A DNA stretch of 64,000 nucleotides from assembly GCA_004335835.1 (NCBI GenBank), contig RWJK01001315.1, positions 92,230-156,229 of the forward strand, in the 5' to 3' direction. This DNA is from Scenedesmus sp. ARA3. Lineage: Eukaryota > Chlorophyta > Chlorophyceae > Sphaeropleales > Scenedesmaceae. The translations under genes and the position numbers were made by a program. This document shows positions 23,401 to 34,577 of the stretch, one piece after another. Below the pieces are notes generated by a model. The model ran no database searches. It was not told the DNA's origin and saw only the letters and a list, made by a program, of their open reading frames with translations. Position 1 is the stretch's first letter. Each line of letters begins with the position of its first letter.

Positions 23401-24361
23401 AGAACCAAGACCCTGCACACCTGCTGGGCGCATCTTTGTCTGTAAGCCGTGCGGCAGCTGGCAGGTCCTCCTCCGGTGGCCATGGCTGCTGCTGGGACTG
23501 GTGCTGTGCCTGCAGAGCTTGGCTGCTGTTTGCAGCGGCTGCTGATGTTTCTGCTGCGCTCTGCTGGTCCGGCTGCTGCTGCAATTGACATTGTTGCTGC
23601 TGCTGGGGTGCTGGTGTGGCTGCCCATGTCAGAGGTGTGCTGATGCCCACAAATGTAACAGGGGCTGCTGGGGTCTGCAGCAGCAGGTGCAGCAAGCAGG
23701 CATGGTCACAAGCAGACACAACATCCGTGTTTTACTTCTGCTCATTATGAGCAGCTGCTGCTGTTTTTGTGACATAAACACACATCGTTGCTATGATGCT
23801 GAAGGTTGTCGTGTGTGTTGATGCAGTTACAGGAGCGTTGCATTATTCCCAACCAGTTTGATGTTGGCGCTGCTGACATCTGCATCCTGTGGCAAATCGC
23901 TGGTTGAACTCACCGCAATCTTCAGCAGCTGCAATACAGAGGACCTTGCATGCTGCTCATGGCCATGAAGAACATGAATTACAGCATCTGCTTGCTGCAG
24001 GGCTGCCTCCCATGCAGCATCATCCTGCAAGAGCCGTGGGTGCAGATGTGAATTCCAAGCAGCACTGGTGCTTTCACTGTTCAGTGAATCCAAGCAACGG
24101 CTTAATTGAGCTGCCGAAAAGTTGCAGATAAACAGCCAAACACTATAGTACCCACCGATGGCGCTTGCTGTCTGTTCCAGTCTAATACTTCATGTCCAGC
24201 ACTCTGCAGGCAGTGGTGCAGTGCATCAACCGCATGTTACAGCCTGACGCCTATCAGGCTCGGCTGCTGCATAACCACATGTGCTACATCCAGATCACCT
24301 CCAAGTAATTGGCAACATTCTTAGCTATGTAGCCATCTGGAGGATACACGACTGCTCGCAT
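18833..24361 (-). CDS. AK7: adenylate kinase 7-type protein (NAD-binding-like, adenylate kinase, DPY-30)
   Basis: Nucleoside monophosphate kinase of the AK7 architecture, associated with cilia in animals. Fourteen exons in order: 24361-24299, 24203-24156, 24024-23914, 23674-23421, 23291-22929, 22646-22429, 22159-22053, 21952-21722, 21542-21354, 21146-20802, 20549-20193, 19990-19790, 19581-19424, 19127-18833 (TGA), in phase, 979 residues. Residues 1-290 are Rossmann-like (MRAVVYPPDGYIAKN, ADAVIHVLHG, VVCPGVLYGAGED, LPTLHVQDLA). The P-loop RGPPAAGKTHLAQRL lies at about 348-362, followed by NQGWVMEGW. Ala- and Ser-rich coiled linkers follow. A DPY-30-like dimerisation helix (NLMGGVLPAVMAGL, SRPADPCQ) is near 803-829. 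Long GCN runs give poly-Ala. The last exon is duplicated as a pseudogene at 12990-14070. Start chosen because the 21-codon first exon gives the expected N-terminal beta strand. Confidence 0.88.
19209..19287 (-). repeat. roughly 80-bp dispersed repeat, copy 1 (AK7 intron 13)
   Basis: Nearly identical to 47821-47898 (a few mismatches over about 80 bases), in reverse orientation on the chromosome but in the sense of transcription in both host genes. The plus strand folds locally: GAGC, a nine-base loop with GGTAGA, GCTC, enclosed by CCTCA/TGAGG. The inner hairpin resembles a tRNA D-arm. It may be a SINE-like element or an intronic small RNA. Confidence 0.7.
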
Positions 24362-24650
24362 GCTTGTCTGTCAATGTTCGAAGCTCATCTGTAGTTGACT
24401 GTCCGGATTCTCATCTTCTTGAGCCACAGAGTCTTTAAATGGTGGTTAAAAGAAGTTTCATTTGCTGTTGTGGTTCCGTGCAACCTGTGCACACAACCCT
24501 GGTCTGTTACCTGCTGGACAACGTTCACTACACTTCAAAAGGGCGGGCTGTTCACCTGCTGTACGCCATCACGTACGAGAAACAAGCACGTATTTTGATT
24601 ACAACATTTGACGCAGTGGTCGTTCAAACAGGGGGCACCCTTCCGCAGCG
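24362..24650. promoter_or_regulatory. bidirectional promoter, AK7-type gene and SET gene
   Basis: The 289 bases between two divergent start codons must hold both promoters and 5' UTRs. I see no clear TATA box. Confidence 0.5.
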
Positions 24651-27600
24651 ATGCACGCAAGCAACCTGGGCAGAGCCAGTTCTTTTGCCAGCTCACGCAA
24701 ACAAACAGTACAACTGCCAAACGTCGCTCAATATCGACGACGCCTGAACGCAGCTGGTGCAGACACTGCAGCAGCAGGGGCAGCAGCAGCAGCAGACAGT
24801 TCACATGGCTCGCTGGCAGAAAGGGCTTCAGCACTAGAGGCTTGGGTGGAGAAGTACTGTGCACCATGGCCTTCTCAGCTACAACCAGTGCTAAAAAACA
24901 ACAATGGGTAAGCCTTGCAGCTGGGCACAGCACGACTAGGACTAGTTGTGGCACCGCGAAAGCCAACTCTGCCATGTGTGGCTGCAGGGAGCACCGGATG
25001 ATGGCTGCAGCCGCCATTCAGGAATCACAAGTACTGCTGCAAGTTCCGGATACGCTGTTTATGACTGCAAACACAGCAGTAAAAAGCAAGCTGTGTGGCA
25101 ATTTTGTCAAGTCGGCAGAACTTCCTGAGTGGCAGGTGCGTTGCTGGCCCAGCCCAGCCAGCCAGCCAACCAACACGCACAATTAGAGCACAGAACTACG
25201 CAGCCTTAGTCGTGCAGCATCACTTGCTGCAGCAGTCATGGACACCTGGTCGTGTTTGTCACCCAGAGCATCATGAAAGCGGCGCAGTCAACATGTCATC
25301 AGCAGCAGTGACAGCATTGAGCTGCTTCTACGGGCTGGCTGCTATGCATGCTCAAGGACTCTCACCACAGCACACCCCCTGGGCTGAGAGGGATGGCTGC
25401 TGACACCATTTGATGGGCACCACCTGCTGCAGGCGCTGGTGCTGCACTTGCTATGCGAGCGTGCTGCTGGGGCTGACAGCTTCTGGGCGCCATACATCGC
25501 AGTGCTGGGGCAGCAGGTGCGTAGGCAGCTGAATGCTGCTAGTGTGGCACGCGACAGAGTCTGAAAGCTCGGACTGGCAGCAGATGAATGATGATGTCAG
25601 GGCGCAGCAGCAGCTGCCTTCATCATGTCCCAGGCCGCTTGTGCCTGTCAACACCCATTGTTGTGCAGTCACATTATATTGCAGTGCAGCACGTTTCTTC
25701 AAGCTCAAACAATTCAACCGTGGTTCACTTCATCTGCACGCGCTGCTCCTGCTGTGCGCAGCGCCACCACCCGCTGCTGTGTGGCAGTGAGCTGCAGGGC
25801 CAGCTGGCTGGCTCGCCCATGCTGCGGCTGCTGACTGACAGGCTGCAACAGGTGCATGAGGTGAGGCACAGGGCTGCAACAGGTGCATGAGGTGAGGCAC
25901 AGGGCTGCAACAGGTGCATGAGGTGAGGCACAGGGCTGCCGGCGCCCTCGGCTCGGCTGATGATGCACAGCGCAGGGTTGGCAGCGCGTTGAGAGGCGGC
26001 CTGACACAGCACTAGTGCATCAGCACTGGTAGGGCGCCCAGGACTGGTGAAGGGCAGCAGCAGGGGTAGCATGGAGTGATTGTGATGCGCGCGGCACATG
26101 TTCCTGTGTTGTGCAGCAGCTGTGGCAGCAATATTGTCTACGCCCAGCCATGGTCAAGCTTCACCTGCTGTGACTATCTTGCTGTGCTGCCTGCAGGACA
26201 CTGAGCAGCTGGTAGCTGCTGGTGCCAACCAGCTGGAGGTTGCGCAGCGCTGGGAGCAGCAGACACAGGTGCGGTCGATCGCACTGCGCAGCATTGACTT
26301 GACAGCTGCTGCGGCACGCCTGTGTCTGCACACCACCATCGCAACAGCATTGCAGCAATTTCAAGGGTCAGCAGCAACCTGTTGTTCTGTTAGTGGGGAG
26401 ATTTCCAAACCCAATTCCTTGCTCATTCCAGCACCTGTGCTCCTTCCCCCGCCTCCCCTGCCTTTGACATTCGTACACTGCCCACCCCACCCCTCTGCTG
26501 CTCTGCAGTCGCCGCTGGTCAGCCTGGCCAGCGTGGCCTGGGCCGCTGCCGTGCTGCTGGGCCGCTCCTTCCAGCTGGACATGAGCGAGCCTGAGCTGCC
26601 GCTGGAGCCTGACATGAGCTGGTACGGCTCCTGGCAGGCGCACGGGCCCGCAGTGCTGGCGCTTGTGCCCTGGGCAGACATGCTGCGGCACAGCAGCGAG
26701 GCAGGTGCGGCGCCTGGCAGTTGATTGAGCTTACGTCTGTAACACGTGTTATGTTATGCTGGCTTGCGCGTGCTTCGCTGCGTGATAATGCTCTGGCTGC
26801 GTGTCATGCATGCCACTCACCACCTGCTGCGCATTGCTGCCAGCCTGGGTGTGTCGTAGCTGTCATTTGATTTTTGCTGAACAGCAAGTCTGGTTTGGCC
26901 CCGTCTCACCCATTTTGATGTGTCGTGCATGATCCTGCTGCCAGGTGAGGGAGCCATGCTGGCGTATGACCCTGAGGCGCGCGCGGCGCTGCTGGCAGCG
27001 CACAAGCCGTACGCGCCTGGCGCTGAGGTGTTTGACAGCCACGGGCCGGGCCTATCATGGGCTGACCTCATCATGGACCACGGCTGCGTGGGCGAGGGCG
27101 CCAGCGACAACCCACGGTGAGACGCAGCGGCTTGCATAGCGTGCTGCCTGGTCATAGGCATGTGCAGAACGAGCCCCTGCCATGTCACTCCTGTTGGTGG
27201 CTGTAGCCCTTTTGTGAAAGTCCGTTTCATCTGTGTTAGCCCGCGGCTGATAGGCACAGCTGCTGATCTGCTGCTTCCTGCTGCTGTCGCACTGCCGCAG
27301 CTATGACGCACTGCTGAGCCAGCACCTGCAGCCGCGGGGCCCCCGCAACGCAGCACTGCTGGAGGCGCTCACCACACTCATGGGTGGCCCGCCAGCGCTG
27401 GTGCTCACACCCAGCGGGCCTGACGTCACCTGCATGGCGGCACTGCGCGCTGGCATAGCATCAGATGCAGAGCTGATCAAGGCAGGCTGGCGCAGCGGCA
27501 GCAAGGGCAGCGATGTTGAGCTGTGTGCACGCGTGATGGGCCGGCTGTCTGTTCCAGTGTCGCTGGCGACTGAGCGGCGAGTGCTGCAGCTGCTGGAGCA

Positions 27601-27928
27601 GGCAGTGCAGGCATGCGTAGCAGCGTATCCTGCAACCATAGATGCTGACAGGCAGGAGCTGCAGCAGCTGGTTCAGCAGCAGCAGCAACAGCAGCAAGAT
27701 GGTGACAGCATAGCAGAGAGCGCAGAGGCAGAAGGCCTGCAGATACGTATAGGTGTGCTGCGCGCTCTGATTTCAGAGAAGACAGCTCTGCTGGGCTGTG
27801 CAGAAGCAGTAGCAGCCTGGCAATCGGCAGTAGGAGCGCTGGCAGCCGGTGGTGGCGCGCAGCCGACACCCGAGCAGCTGGCTGCCGTGTATGGCAGCAA
27901 CAGTGATGATGACGACGGCTGGACGTAA
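24651..27928 (+). CDS. SET-domain protein of the Rubisco LSMT/SETD family, probably inactive
   Basis: Exons 24651-24907, 24988-25135, 25433-25516, 25762-25860, 26197-26268, 26509-26704, 26945-27116, 27301-27928 (TAA), in phase, 551 residues. The order of segments follows plant Rubisco large-subunit N-methyltransferase: split SET core (LLQVPDTLF, HHPLLCGSELQGQ, LVSLASVAWAAAVLLGRSF, LALVPWADMLRHSS, LSWADLIMDHGCV), then the helical LSMT substrate-binding domain (VELCARVMGRLSVP, QIRIGVLRALISEK). The first 30 residues are basic and Ser-rich, consistent with plastid import. Motifs needed for catalysis are changed: the glycine turn (GLG), the Asn of the NH motif (here Arg-His), and the Tyr of the QYD-like motif (here FDSHG). 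The exon ending at 25860 could instead stop at 25851; a 31-bp triplication starts there. Confidence 0.8.
25843..25935 (+). repeat. 31-bp repeat x3 carrying the exon-4 splice donor
   Basis: Three head-to-tail copies starting at 25843, 25874 and 25905. Each contains CAACAGGTGCATGAGGTGAGG, that is, the exon end and its GT donors, so three equivalent donors stand in a row. Thirty-one is not a multiple of three, so use of the downstream donors shifts the frame. Confidence 0.9.
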
Positions 27929-28542
27929 CACATTGGGGTGGCTCTGCACAGTGGCTCTAGCAGGTCGCTGGGAGCGGCTATCACATAGTAGGCTTTGACA
28001 CCGACGTCTGGGCTGCTGGCTCCCCAATGCTGTTGCAAGTAGTGCATATGGTGGTGTCAGCCTCATTGGCTAGCCAGGCATGTCTGTACAGGCCTGTCGG
28101 TCGCCTAGGCGCCTATGGGTAACATTGTCACTGCCCCGGGCTACGGCGTAGCTGATTGAGCTTTGTTGAGCCCCGAGATGCAGTGCACGCTTCTTGCAGG
28201 CAACTGCCAACTCTCGACGTGCTGTCGCATACCAGCCAGAACTACCAAAGTGCAAGATTACAAAGTCCCAGCCTAGTTCTTAATCAAAGCTGTCTGCACG
28301 CAGTCAAATGGTGCGCAGTGACCTGGTCACGGCGTTGCGGCCTGGCTGGCAAATTCTTTCAACAAGCACCTGCTGCCAGTGCTCTTGCAGCATGCAGCCA
28401 TCCGCTGCGTCACGGATGGTCAGCATGCCAGCGTAATCGAAATATGAAGTTGTTGGAAAGCCACATCCTGCACATGTGCACCGCGTACATCCTGGGCAAC
28501 ACATTCCCAGCACCATGCTGGCCATGCCATGGTCCAACAGAT
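27929..28542. other. convergent 3' region of the SET and NEK genes
   Basis: 614 bases between two facing stop codons. It contains the NEK poly(A) motif at 28258-28262; otherwise only unsupported short frames. Confidence 0.5.
28258..28262 (-). terminator. candidate TGTAA poly(A) signal of the NEK gene
   Basis: TGTAA on the minus strand, about 280 bases past the NEK stop at 28543. Confidence 0.35.
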
Positions 28543-31500
28543 CTAGTGGTAAGACGTGCCCTGGTACGACGTGCTGCAGTAGCTTGTGGCATCATCAGCC
28601 ACAGGTGCTGCGCCATGCCCACCGCCACGTGCCCCAGCCGCCCCCCGCATGCCAGGCCCAGTGGCCATCAGGTCGCTGCAGCGCTTGCGGCCAAACTGCG
28701 GCGGCACAGGCTTCACGCCCCACACGCCTGCTGCTGCCTCCTGCGCTGACGTTGTGGTCTGGTTGAGCCTGCCTGCTGCGCTGGCGCTGCTTGCCACTGC
28801 AAAAGGCGGCGGACGCGCTGAGCCGGGCCTGCAGGAAGCCAACATTCAGCGTCAATGCAATGTGTCACACATCAGTAAGGTACCCGTACATGAAAATCAC
28901 TGTCATGTTATCACACTGCATGGTGCCAATCAATCTTTGCAAACTGGCACTGCTGAGCCCGGAACAGAGTGCTTCAGACATTGCAGTAAGGGACTGAGTG
29001 AAGTGGTGCTTGCGCTGCTACCAGGCCACATGGTGCGTGGGCGCGACAAAGGAAGCTGTGTTGCCCAAGCCTCACCTGTTTTGGTAGCCAGCTGGTGGCA
29101 GCTGCTCTGGCTGCGCCACGCGTGCCATGGCTGCTGCTGCCATCATCCGCTCAAGCTCGGCCATGGCTGCTGCGTCACCTGGGTACTGCGGCCTGCTGGC
29201 TTGCTGCTGCTGCTGCTGCTGTTGTTGTGATGGCACAGCTGCTGAATGCTGCTGGGCAGGAGGTTCTTCTGCTGGTAGGGGCATCTCAAATGGATGCCTT
29301 GCAGCTGCAGCTTGCCCAGGATGCATGTAGGCACCTGCCGAGGCAGGCTGATGGCTGGCACGTTGCACAGGTTGCTGCCCCGCATCTGCTGCGCCACTGC
29401 TGCTTCTTCGCTGTCCTTGCTGACCGGATTGCTGCGGCTGCTCCTCATAAACTGCTGCAGCTGGGTTGTGATTCCTGCAAGCCATGTCCACGCCCAGCAC
29501 CCTCGCCTGCAGGCAGCCAAGCATAGCAGGACAAAGCCATCATTACGTCGTAGCATTGCTCAGTTCTCAATGCTCAAGCAGTAGTGCGATGTGTCAAAAG
29601 ACACAGTGAACTCAAACTGCAGCGCAGCGCCTGCTTTCTTGCGGCTGAGCTGTCATCATGGCTGACCACTGGCACGAGGCACACCAGTGTGCAGAGCATG
29701 CCTCACCTGGTTTACCACTGCAGGCATCTGAAGCAGCTGCGCAGCCGTCGGCCGCCGCACTGGGTTGAAGGCCAGCATCTGGCCGCACAGCTGCACCAGC
29801 GCGGCGCTGTAGGGCCCGTTGATGGGCGTGAAGCTGCCGCGCAGGATCTTGCGGATGAGCGCGCCCTCGTTCTGCGCCTCGAAGGGGTGGCAGCCCATGC
29901 AGCACTCGTACTGCACGCCAACAGCAGCAGCAGCAGCAGGAGGTGTACGACCTTAGTTGTGCTGCTTCAAACGCACACAGTTACTGCATTCCAGCACCAC
30001 AGCAGCGCATGCACACGGCCAGCACAGCTCACACTCACCAGCACCACGCCCAGCGCCCACACGTCGCTCTTCTCGTTGTAGGGCTTGTCGTCACACAGCT
30101 CCGGTGACAGGTAGTAGGGCGTGCCCACGATGGTGCGCGCAAAGTCGCTGCCACCACTCAGTGAGCGTGCAATGCCCAGGTCACCGATCTGCAGCATAAG
30201 CAGCAGCGTGATGATTGCAGTGAGCAGCTTGAATTTGATAAACGCCTCACTTTGGTGTTGGAAAGTGATGTACTGGCAGTTTGAAAGCGCCGCACTGTGA
30301 GCACAGAAGAGGGGTTCTGCTACAGATGCATATTCAACTATTACTGCTGCTCAGCAGAGGCACAGCCAGCAGGTAGCAAGTCCTAGCTGCAAGCCCCCGC
30401 ACCTTGATGTTGTCTGCTGCGTCCAGGAACAGGTTGAGGCTCTTGATGTCGCGGTGGATCAGCTTGCGGCTGTGCATGTAGGACAGGCCCAGCAGCGCCT
30501 GCGGGGGCAGCAGACATGCAACGCAGGCAGACATGCAGCACAGGCAGTCATGCCGCTGCACGTTCTGCATGTGGTGAGGCTGTTTGCGTTAGCGCTTCAG
30601 AGCTTGAAACTGCTTGCTTGATGCTGCGTTGCGTGCTGGATGGCAGTTGCATCGGATAGCAGTAGCAGCAGAGGTGCAGCTGCTCTGGGGTGCGGCTGCT
30701 GCCATTGCTGCTGGGTTGCTGCTATTTCCTGCAGCAGCTGAGCTGCCGACGGACCTCACAGTAGCCACGCATTACCTGTATAATGTACTTCCATACTTTG
30801 CCCTCAGGTAATGGGCGCGGCTTCCCACTCCCCTGCAGCACACACGTACAGTGGCTGTGTCAGGTGCTGCAGCTTAGCCTGGTGCCCTGCTCCGCCTCCT
30901 GCAGCCCTGCCTTAGACTGCAACTACTCAAGACCACCACCAGCAGCATCAGCAGCAGCTGCTGCTTCTGCAGCCTCCAATCAGCGCTGTTGCTGCTGCTG
31001 CCGCCTGCTGCTCACCCTGATGAGGTCATGCAGGCAACCATTGGCTGCGTACTCCATGAGGATGTTTAGCTGCTCATCCTTGTCTGCACACACAACACGC
31101 GGCAACAACCACGGCAGTGCAGCAGAAAAGGTTCAGGTAAGCCCCATCATTGTCAGCTTGCTGTTGTGGAGTAATGGCGAACTGAGTGCTCAGCAGCTGC
31201 CATGGAGTGCCTGTGCAAGCTACAGGACTGGACTGCGGCTGCACCTTCCAGCAAACCGGCATCTGTTCGGACCGTCTCCTGCATGGCACTACCTATAATC
31301 TGCCACTGACTGCACTGAAGGCTGCGCCACGCACCTATGAAGCTGCCGTGGTGCTGCGTGATGTGTGGGTGGCTCAGCTGCGACAGCACGCGTGCCTGCA
31401 AGCAACAGCACAAGGTGACGAGCAGCGAGCCATACCACAATGTCCCTGCAAACTAGAAGCTTGCTGTCCAAAGGTCTTTCGAGTGGTCGGCAACTCTTGC

Positions 31501-32071
31501 GTTTCACTTGCAGTGGCTGCAAGCAGGTGAAGCGTTGCCGCTGCTGCTGCTGCGAATGCTGCAGCTGCTGTTCGTACCTCATCAATTGCTTCCTCCCTGT
31601 CCACGCGCTTCATGCCCTTCAGCTTCACTTGCTTGAGCGCATAGATACGCCCATCAGCTGCGAGCACGGTGGAATCCAGTGTCAGCTTGCTGTGCCAGCG
31701 CACTATTCACACAATCGCCAGTGGTGGCTCCTGCAAGTACTGTTGCGTTTTTGCTGTGCTGGTGCCACTGCTGCAGTCGCCAGCGCAGCTGCACACTGGC
31801 GCCAGACTCCAGCTGCCCTGATCTTGATGACATGCTCAATAGCACCTGTTCAGTGCTATGTACATGGCCCATGCTCACCCTTTTTGACCGCCTTGTACAC
31901 AGTGCCAAAAGAGCCCTTGGAGATGGTCTCCACCAATTCAAAGTCATCCTGGTGCACCATACAATGTTTGCAGATGTCAAGCAGCTGTGGTCACTGGTTT
32001 GCTGACACTTGCATGGATAGTATGTTGCTGACAATGCTGGCACCTACCAAGCGGTCTGCAGATCGTGCCAT
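28543..32071 (-). CDS. NIMA-related (NEK) serine/threonine kinase
   Basis: Eleven exons: 32071-32048, 31948-31879, 31657-31578, 31395-31335, 31083-31016, 30832-30776, 30498-30403, 30188-30039, 29910-29707, 29506-29076, 28828-28543 (TAG), in phase, 508 residues. Kinase domain at about 9-270: glycine loop [13 protein letters not shown], lysine YALKQVK (K40), [28 protein letters not shown], catalytic loop [11 protein letters not shown] (D137), DLG instead of DFG (D155), [23 protein letters not shown]. The DLG motif and sequence style match NEKs such as Chlamydomonas FA2 and plant NEKs; the first glycine of the loop is Ser. The C-terminal 240 residues are Gln/Pro/Ala-rich and lack a known domain. 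NEKs regulate the cell cycle, microtubules and cilia. Start set by a short 8-residue exon, MARSADRL. Confidence 0.88.
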
Positions 32072-32665
32072 GCTGATGCTGCCGCCGCGCACAGCAGCAG
32101 CTGAGTCAAAGCTGGGCACCAGACTTGTTGAGTGCCCGCAGTGCGCCACGCCTATACCTTTTCCTAAGGTGATAGGTTGATGGCAATTCTATATCATTTC
32201 ACGTTCATATTTGATGCAACCACAGCTGTCGTGAAGCCACCGAGTTGCTGCTTATATCCTTGCACCAGCCTGGAAGGAGGTGTACCGAAGGTGCAAGACG
32301 TCGACGCAGCGGCAACTTTCTGATGGTGCTAGATTTAGTTAGCCGAGCAGTGTATCACTTGCTTATACTCAAGGGGCCTTCGTCAGGGCTCGACATGCCA
32401 TGTCAAACCCATGATGGGTTTTGCCACAGGAGGGCCAGGCCTACACCACCATTACCAATTGCTGAACCTTTCTTGTGTTGAGAACAGCATTAGAAAATGC
32501 CACCAGTACCCTCCTTACATAGCTGTGATCAGTTCGTATCAAAGCTCACCGCCCAAACTGTAAGCAGCTCCGGGTCGTGAGCGCTAGCCCATTGCCTGCT
32601 CATACCCACATAACCTCAAGTTAATCTAAATAAGATACATTTAAAAGCAGCTCCAGCCGCAGGCC
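32072..32665. promoter_or_regulatory. bidirectional promoter region, NEK and snurportin
   Basis: 594 bases between divergent starts. No coding signal was seen and no TATA box is convincing. Confidence 0.45.
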
Positions 32666-34539
32666 ATGAGCCGACGAGCTGCTGCCAAGGAGGGCAGCAG
32701 CAGTGCTTACACCAGCTTCCAACAGAAACGACGAGCGCAGGCGCTTGACAGACAGAAGAATGCTCGTGAGGACAAGGTGCAGCAGCTCAGGACTCTGGCC
32801 CTGGCTGCCATGCAGGTGGGTGAGGTGAAACAGGCATCCGCATGGTGGGCTTGCCTGCTGGGTGAAGCACGGCATACAAGCACAGGCGTCTGCTCTTGCT
32901 GACGGCACAATGCTGTTCACCAACATGAACCTCGCAGGATGATGCTGAGGCAATGCACGAATATACACAGCAGCAACCGCAGAACAGACAGCAGCAACGG
33001 CACAGGCGCCGCGGACAGCAGCAGCAGCAGCAGCAGGAGCTGCCGCAGGACACGCAGCTGTATGGCATGGATGGCGTCAACCCGCTGCAGCTGGGCGGCT
33101 CCATGATGAAAACCTACTTTGCGCGGCAGCTGATGCAGCCGGAGTGGATGAGCGACATACCGCAGGACCTGGGCAGCAGTTGGTGAGGGGCGGCAGCAGC
33201 AGCAGGAGGCAGCAGTTTTAGGCAGAGCATGCTGGCTGATTCATGTTTGCTCGCTCAACAGTTGACCATTGTACCTACATGAACTCAGCAGTAGTTGCAG
33301 CTGTGGTGGGCAGAGAGTGAAACTCCCATCAGTCAAATGCATGGCGCTGCTTGACAGATCAAAGTCGCCAAGTGCACTGCATGCTGGCCTTGTGTTGCTG
33401 CTGCAGGCTGGTGATGCCTCGCCCTGAGGGCAAGCGCTGCCTGGTCATCAGCACAGGGTGAGCGCAGCAGCCCAGCTGCAGCTGCTGCAAGGCAACGTGA
33501 CTAGCAGCTTGCCCTGGCAGCTGTGCATGTGGTGTAGCTGGCTGTGTGCACAGTCGCTGCTCACCAGCACTGCCTGTTTGCGATGCACTCTCGAACATGA
33601 GACTGACCACTGCAGCAGCAGCAGCAGCCCCCAATGCCAAAACGCTAGATGCTTGCATTGTCACTGAGCAATCACAACCACAGCTTTGCACGCGTCTATG
33701 ATGTGTGCTGCAACAAGCTACTCTTGCCTGTCATGACTTCTGTTGACAACCTCATATGCTGCAATGTTCTGTCCTGCCTGCCGCTGTGCGCTGCACCCTG
33801 CCTTTGCAGTAATTACACATATGCACGCAGCCGCACAGGTGCGCTGCTGCTGCGCTTCCCCAGCAAGCTGCCGGGCGGTGGCCCCGGCACCAGCGGCGGC
33901 GAGTCCTGCTACTGCGTGCTGGACTGCATACTGCAGGAGCAGGAGCAGCGCATACAGCATCAGCATCATCAGCAACAGCAGCAGCGAGTAGGCATGGATG
34001 CAGACATGGCGCCTGCCGGCGAAAGCACCCCCAGCCAACCGCAGCAGCATAGTGCAAACGGCAGCAGCAGTAGCAGCAGCAGCGGCGGCTGCACCTTCTT
34101 CATCCAAGACGTGCTTGCGTGGCGCGGCTATAGCCTGGTGGACTGCTGCGCGGAGTTCCGGCTGTTCTGGCTGGCCTCTAAGCTGCAGGAGGAGGTGGGC
34201 AGCAGCAGCAGCAGCAGCAGCAGCAGCTGGAGCCTGGATGGTGGTGATCCCGGGCCTAGCCACCCACACAGGTGCGCTTCGCCAGCTGTCAAGTCAGCTG
34301 ACGTTTGTTATCCACGGTCTTACAAAATGCCAACTAGTATGTCTGCACTAACAACGCAGTTCTTGTAATAATTCGTACCACGCTGCGCTGTGCGCAGTCG
34401 GCATTGGTGTGACGTTGCGCGCTTCGGCTCTGCTGTGCTGCCCCTCCTGCCCTGCCGTGTGCTGCCGCAGGTTCAAGCTGCTGCCCTACTGGCACGCCAC
34501 GCCAGACGGCCTTGCAGCTGCTGCGCGAGCAGGCGCAGC

Positions 34540-34577
<38 letters not shown>

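Noticed and set aside
24192..24308. Plus-strand open frame reading like an exon (VVQCINRMLQPDAYQ) ending in TAA
   Set aside because: It overlaps the first intron and first two exons of the AK7-type gene on the minus strand, where phased exons encode the expected N-terminal domain. No partner exons exist on the plus strand.
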